Part shown: one piece after another, positions 60,935-64,000 of the stretch
How the letters are laid out: each line of letters starts with the position of its first letter
Numbering within the stretch: the stretch's first letter is position 1
Assembly: GCA_049671305.1 (NCBI GenBank)
Contig: JBATUR010000065.1
Coordinates: 18,675-82,674 of the forward strand
Source of the DNA: CADCTM01 sp049671305
GTDB taxonomy: Bacteria; Cyanobacteriota; Cyanobacteriia; Cyanobacteriales; Coleofasciculaceae
Length of the DNA: 64,000 bases
Direction of reading: 5' to 3'
Translations under genes and position numbers: made by a program
Notes under the pieces: model-generated
Told to the model about the DNA's origin: nothing
What the model saw: the letters and a program-made list of their open reading frames with translations, nothing else
Database searches by the model: none

Positions 60935-61918
60935 ATGTTTCCAACCCATCGTCCTCGACGCCTCCGTAAGGCGACTCAACTACGCCGGATGGTACGTGAA
61001 AATGTTCTTACCACCAGCGATTTAATTTATCCTTTGTTTGCTGTCCCCGGTGAAAGCTTCGCCAAAGAAGTTAAATCGATGCCTGGAGTCTATCAATTAT
61101 CGATAGATAAAATTGTGGAGGAAGCTAAGGAAGTTTATGATCTTGGCATTCCTGCGATTATTTTATTTGGCATTCCTGACGATAAAGATACAGAAGCGAC
61201 AGGCGCATGGCATGATTGCGGTATTGTGCAAAAAGCCTCGACTGCTGTTAAAGAAGCGGTGCCAGATTTGATGGTAATTGCTGATACTTGTTTGTGCGAA
61301 TATACTGATCACGGTCATTGTGGTTATTTGGAAGTTGGCGATTTAAGCGGTCGTGTTTTGAATGATCCGACTTTGGAATTACTGAAAAAAACCGCCGTTT
61401 CTCAGGCAAAAGCAGGCGCTGATATTATTGCCCCTTCTGGGATGATGGATGGCTTTGTGCAGGCAATTCGCGAAGGCTTAGATGCGGCTGGGTTTGAGGA
61501 TACGCCGATTATGTCCTATGCGGCAAAATATGCCTCAGCTTATTATGGACCATTTAGAGACGCGGCTGATTCTGCACCACAATTTGGCGATCGCAGAACT
61601 TATCAAATGGACCCGGCAAACTCCCGCGAAGCGATCCGGGAAATTGAACTTGATATCGCTGAAGGTGCTGATATGCTGATGGTTAAGCCAGCTTTGGCAT
61701 ATATGGACATCATTTATCAGGTCAAGCAAGCCAGTAACTTACCTGTTGCCGCTTACAATGTTTCCGGTGAGTATGCGATGGTCAAAGCTGCGGCGCTGAA
61801 TGGTTGGATTGATGAGGAACGGGTGGTGATGGAAACCTTAACGGGCTTCAAACGTGCCGGTTGTGACATGATTTTGACCTATCACGCCAAAGATGCTGCC
61901 CGTTGGTTGAAAGCATAA
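60935..61918 (+). CDS. hemB: Delta-aminolevulinic acid dehydratase (porphobilinogen synthase)
   Basis: A 327-residue TIM-barrel enzyme joining two 5-aminolevulinate molecules in the tetrapyrrole pathway. The Schiff-base lysines are in MSYAAKYAS and MLMVKPALAYMD. The metal loop DTCLCEYTDHGHCG keeps three cysteines, so the active-site metal is probably zinc. Feeds chlorophyll, heme and bilin synthesis, with hemW and acsF elsewhere in the window. Confidence 0.96.
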   Translation: MFPTHRPRRLRKATQLRRMVRENVLTTSDLIYPLFAVPGESFAKEVKSMPGVYQLSIDKIVEEAKEVYDLGIPAIILFGIPDDKDTEATGAWHDCGIVQKASTAVKEAVPDLMVIADTCLCEYTDHGHCGYLEVGDLSGRVLNDPTLELLKKTAVSQAKAGADIIAPSGMMDGFVQAIREGLDAAGFEDTPIMSYAAKYASAYYGPFRDAADSAPQFGDRRTYQMDPANSREAIREIELDIAEGADMLMVKPALAYMDIIYQVKQASNLPVAAYNVSGEYAMVKAAALNGWIDEERVVMETLTGFKRAGCDMILTYHAKDAARWLKA

Positions 61919-61972
61919 AAGACTATGCACAAATTGCCAATTAAGTCAATAGTTTTGGCAATAATTATTAAA

Positions 61973-62004
61973 CAAAGCCCTTGGTCTAGATCCCAAGGGC
62001 TTTG
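61973..62004 (+). terminator. Terminator of hemB
   Basis: CAAAGCCCTTGG (61973-61984) is perfectly complementary to CCAAGGGCTTTG (61993-62004). The following T-run is short. Confidence 0.75.
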
Positions 62005-62068
62005 TTTATATTGCCCTGGTATCCAAGTTACAATCTACAGGCTTTGGCAATTATATAAAAATTAGATT

Positions 62069-62296
62069 ATGTGGCTTGTAACAATTACCTGTTCAGCAGA
62101 AGCTTGGAAACGTGATTCAGCGAAATTTTTAGCGATCGCGTCTAAATATGCAGGTATTCCAGTTTCCTCCAAGAAAATGAAAGCAGATGGCGATCGCATT
62201 ATGCAATATGAAGTCGAGGATGTGGGCGATGCTGAAGCCTTTGAGGAAGAGTGTACGGCGTTGCCAGATTTTACAGCAATGTTTGAGTCACTTTGA
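62069..62296 (+). CDS. Small hypothetical protein
   Basis: A 75-residue acidic protein with VTITCSAEAWKRDSAKF and ALPDFTAMFES. It has no membrane helix or signal. I do not recognise the family; a small alpha/beta fold is likely. It ends 17 bases before the T-run of the facing small-RNA terminator. Confidence 0.55.
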   Translation: MWLVTITCSAEAWKRDSAKFLAIASKYAGIPVSSKKMKADGDRIMQYEVEDVGDAEAFEEECTALPDFTAMFESL

Positions 62297-62313
62297 GGAA
62301 ATTAGCATATAAT

Positions 62314-62362
62314 AAAAAACCTTCAGCCGAAGCCGAAGGTTGTCATCAGGGTGCATCTACTT
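62314..62362 (-). ncRNA. Candidate small RNA, fourth (distant) copy
   Basis: On the minus strand, AAGTAGATGCACCCTGATGA (62362-62343) is identical to the array copies. The terminator stem is different: AACCTTC...GAAGGTT with an inner GGCTTCGGCT, then six T (62319-62314). Upstream, TCCGGA (62397-62392) lies 18-19 bases before a GGATAT/GATATA box. The identical 5' block with an unrelated stem indicates selection on the block. Confidence 0.65.
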
Positions 62363-62444
62363 GTTCTATATCCGTCAGAGCTATTGTGCGATCCGGAAAA
62401 TCTGATAAGCTGTTTGGCGAAGTTATGGCAGAAGTGGGTATAAG

Positions 62445-63689
62445 TCAAAATTTATCGATCATAAATTTTGCTAAATTATCATATTCCTTATCCATTTCTT
62501 CCATCTTAGTTTTTTGATAAAGTCCCCAACTACCACCACTAACATTTTCACGAGTTGGTTTTCCCTGTCGTAAATACTTTATTGGTTTATTTTGAACAAT
62601 ACTATCAGGAGCCATCACGTTCAAGTCTTCAATACTAGCAACAGGCTCTTGTTTAATAAAATCTGGAACAGCCGAGTATGCATTAATAGCTCTGAGATTT
62701 GGTAAAAGTTTATTGTTGATAGAATCCTGGACTTTTTTGAATTGAGCTTTATCTGCCGCTGTTTTTCCAGGTTCTTTAGCACCCGGTTTTCTTATAGTGT
62801 CGAATGCATTGAAAATCCAGCCACCAAACTTAGGTTGTCCTTTTTGAGGGATTACCTGATCGTATGAGTTGGACTGAAGATAGCGGACTTTTCCTTGTTC
62901 CCAATCTTCAATAAACCGAGGCAAAACCTGCCCAATCAAACCTACACAATAGGCAGAAAAAAGGTCAGGTGTACATGGAACAAGAAAATAATCTGACGAG
63001 TACAATGCTGCCCTAACCAAAGTGTTAAAAGATGGAGGCAAATCTATTAGTGCAAAGTCATACTGCTTATCAAATTCTCTTTCAACGGCTTCAATCAAAC
63101 TCGAAGGCATCAAAAAACGGTATAGTCCAGCTCCTCCAATTACATCTGTACCCACATTGAGAATGTCAGAAAAGTTGTTAAGCCAAAAATCCCCAGGCAC
63201 GATGTCTAGATTATCATTCTTATTGAGTTTAGGCTTGGCAATATATGGTTTTCCTGGGACACTTTGCTGAATATAAGGTAGAGCAAAGGCACGGATAGTT
63301 CTACCATAAGGTAGTTCTTGAGAACTTTCTAAATATTTGGAAAATTCAACACTACCTAAAGCAGCAATAGATAAATTGCACTGCGGGTCAAAATCGATCG
63401 CTAATACTTTCTTTCCTTTGTGCGCTAACGATGTTGCTAAATTCCAAATTGTAGTGGTTTTGCCGACCCCTCCTTTATTGTTGAATAGTGCAATTACTTT
63501 GACCATTGGTGCTTCCTTTTTCCTAAGCCAGTGCAGAATTTGTCGCCGTTGATATACTGGTCCAGACTGTAGCTGCCTCACAGGAACCGGAAAATCTGGA
63601 TGCCTCTTTCTCCAATTTCCTACAGCAGACGGACGAACATCCGCTATTTGAGCTACCTCATATAGCCCAATCAAATCATCGTCGTGCAT
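62445..63689 (-). CDS. ParA-family ATPase with N-terminal helix-turn-helix
   Basis: A 414-residue protein from the ATG at 63689. A MerR/AlpA-like HTH is at residues 8-55 (LYEVAQIADVRPSAVGNW), then a ParA/Soj core beginning VKVIALFNNKGGVGKTT (deviant Walker A, about 64-79), with AIDFDPQCN and LIDLPPSFN. The frame is open to a GTG at 63782, but that stretch overlaps two palindromes and a promoter. No parB gene follows within the window. ParA proteins position DNA or protein clusters; here it may bind its own promoter through the HTH. Confidence 0.82.
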   Translation of the reverse strand: MHDDDLIGLYEVAQIADVRPSAVGNWRKRHPDFPVPVRQLQSGPVYQRRQILHWLRKKEAPMVKVIALFNNKGGVGKTTTIWNLATSLAHKGKKVLAIDFDPQCNLSIAALGSVEFSKYLESSQELPYGRTIRAFALPYIQQSVPGKPYIAKPKLNKNDNLDIVPGDFWLNNFSDILNVGTDVIGGAGLYRFLMPSSLIEAVEREFDKQYDFALIDLPPSFNTLVRAALYSSDYFLVPCTPDLFSAYCVGLIGQVLPRFIEDWEQGKVRYLQSNSYDQVIPQKGQPKFGGWIFNAFDTIRKPGAKEPGKTAADKAQFKKVQDSINNKLLPNLRAINAYSAVPDFIKQEPVASIEDLNVMAPDSIVQNKPIKYLRQGKPTRENVSGGSWGLYQKTKMEEMDKEYDNLAKFMIDKF

Positions 63690-63731
63690 AGAAACTGCGT
63701 ATTGCTTAACTTTGTGAACTCTCTTCCATCT

Positions 63732-63760
63732 ATTGTGAATGCTATTCACAAAACTGTCAA
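63732..63760 (-). promoter_or_regulatory. Promoter of the ParA gene
   Basis: On the minus strand, TTGACA (63760-63755), a 17-base spacer and CACAAT (63737-63732). Transcription would start near 63725, about 36 bases before the ATG. The -10 and spacer are covered by one of the dyads at 63735-63782. Confidence 0.6.
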
Positions 63761-63782
63761 GATTTGTGTGAATAGCATTCAC
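63735..63782. promoter_or_regulatory. Pair of GTGAAT...ATTCAC operators
   Basis: GTGAATGCTATTCAC (63735-63749) and GTGAATAGCATTCAC (63768-63782) are 15-base palindromes, inverted copies of each other, on both sides of the -35 box. One overlaps the -10 region. They fit autoregulation by the HTH-ParA protein, or another dimeric regulator. Confidence 0.75.
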
Positions 63783-63849
63783 GGTTGTCCACTGAGGATT
63801 GCTGCACCAAAAATTCAGTAGTATAGTGACTTACAGGAGGTAGCTCTTA

Positions 63850-64000
63850 ATGGTTCAAACAATTCCTCAACTCACAACCTTTGATGAGTTTATTGCCTGG
63901 TATCCAGAAGATGGGCGCTATGAGTTAATTAACGGCAGGGTTTGTGAAGTGAAACCAACAGGACCCCATGAACAAGTAGGAGCTTATTTAAATCGGAGAC
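63850..64000 (+). CDS. Uma2-family (DUF820) endonuclease-like protein, 3' end outside window
   Basis: The first 50 codons run off the right edge. AGGAGG lies 9 bases before the ATG. The N-terminus FDEFIAWYPEDGRYELINGRV, with ELING as the usual start of the catalytic core, is typical of the Uma2 family of PD-(D/E)xK-type proteins, abundant in cyanobacterial genomes. Catalytic residues lie beyond the edge. Confidence 0.85.
   Translation, partial: MVQTIPQLTTFDEFIAWYPEDGRYELINGRVCEVKPTGPHEQVGAYLNRR

Noticed and set aside
63690..63782. GTG start of the ParA gene
   Set aside because: The extra stretch is made of operator palindromes and promoter sequence; the ATG at 63689 is better.
1..64000. tRNA, rRNA and insertion-sequence genes
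   Set aside because: No T-arm with cloverleaf pairing, rRNA block or transposase frame was seen on reading both strands.

Overview
This window is chromosomal DNA from a cyanobacterium. The palindrome GCGATCGC (HIP1-like) recurs throughout. The gene set is also typical: the oxidative Mg-protoporphyrin ester cyclase AcsF, two tandem high-light-inducible proteins, a catalytically dead ClpR beside ClpP, an EbsA-like pilus protein, and many small conserved cyanobacterial proteins. I cannot fix the genus. The large regulatory set (a STAND NTPase and two membrane kinases, one carrying a 4-Cys prefix), XisH/XisI and abundant short repeats suggest a filamentous or Chroococcidiopsis-like lineage rather than a picocyanobacterium. 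I saw no tRNA, rRNA, CRISPR array or intact insertion sequence.

Layout. 1-1.25 kb: a truncated HEPN-type protein gene (cut by the left edge), four iterated GAAA-N-TTTCC repeats and a gene fragment. 1.3-6.7 kb: two separate MoaD/ThiS-like sulfur carriers, threonine synthase, a response regulator and a TPM-domain protein. 6.8-10.9 kb: a STAND NTPase followed by a kinase fused to a periplasmic-binding-like domain. 10.9-20.6 kb: J-domain protein, clpR-clpP, VWA protein, PIN/TRAM protein, hemW, an aminopropyltransferase and acsF. 20.7-25.2 kb: exported and beta-barrel-like proteins, three of them in one operon. 25.3-28.1 kb: an accessory island with an XRE regulator, a RelE-type toxin-antitoxin pair, an unknown 163-aa protein and xisH-xisI. 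28.3-42.6 kb: an ABC ATPase, two hli genes, gatB, an array of three small-RNA-like units, pyrF, tyrS, PBP1A, TM2 and helix-hairpin-helix proteins, lepB, an SLH lipoprotein and an M42 peptidase. 42.6-62.3 kb: a divergent tetR/oxidoreductase pair with paired operators, glycosyltransferase, desaturase-SDR fusion, ebsA and a phosphotransacetylase-like gene, padR-rbsK, a fungal-type cytosine deaminase, hisC, mazG, a membrane kinase, rplU-rpmA and hemB. 62.3-64 kb: a fourth copy of the small-RNA motif, an orphan ParA with its own palindromic operators, and the start of a Uma2 nuclease gene running off the right edge.

How the genes work together. Tetrapyrrole synthesis is represented at three steps (hemB, hemW, acsF), and the hli pair fits pigment protection. 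A candidate HLR1 (RpaB-type) element lies upstream of the hli pair. ClpR and ClpP would form a mixed protease core. The padR-rbsK, relE-antitoxin, xisH-xisI and pyrF/191-aa pairs overlap and are probably co-translated.

The observation I rate highest is a conserved 20-base block, AAGTAGATGCACCCTGATGA. It occurs four times, each time after a promoter-like sequence and before a Rho-independent terminator whose sequence differs between loci. Three copies are in tandem at 32.0-32.4 kb and one is 30 kb away on the opposite strand. This looks like a multicopy small-RNA family.
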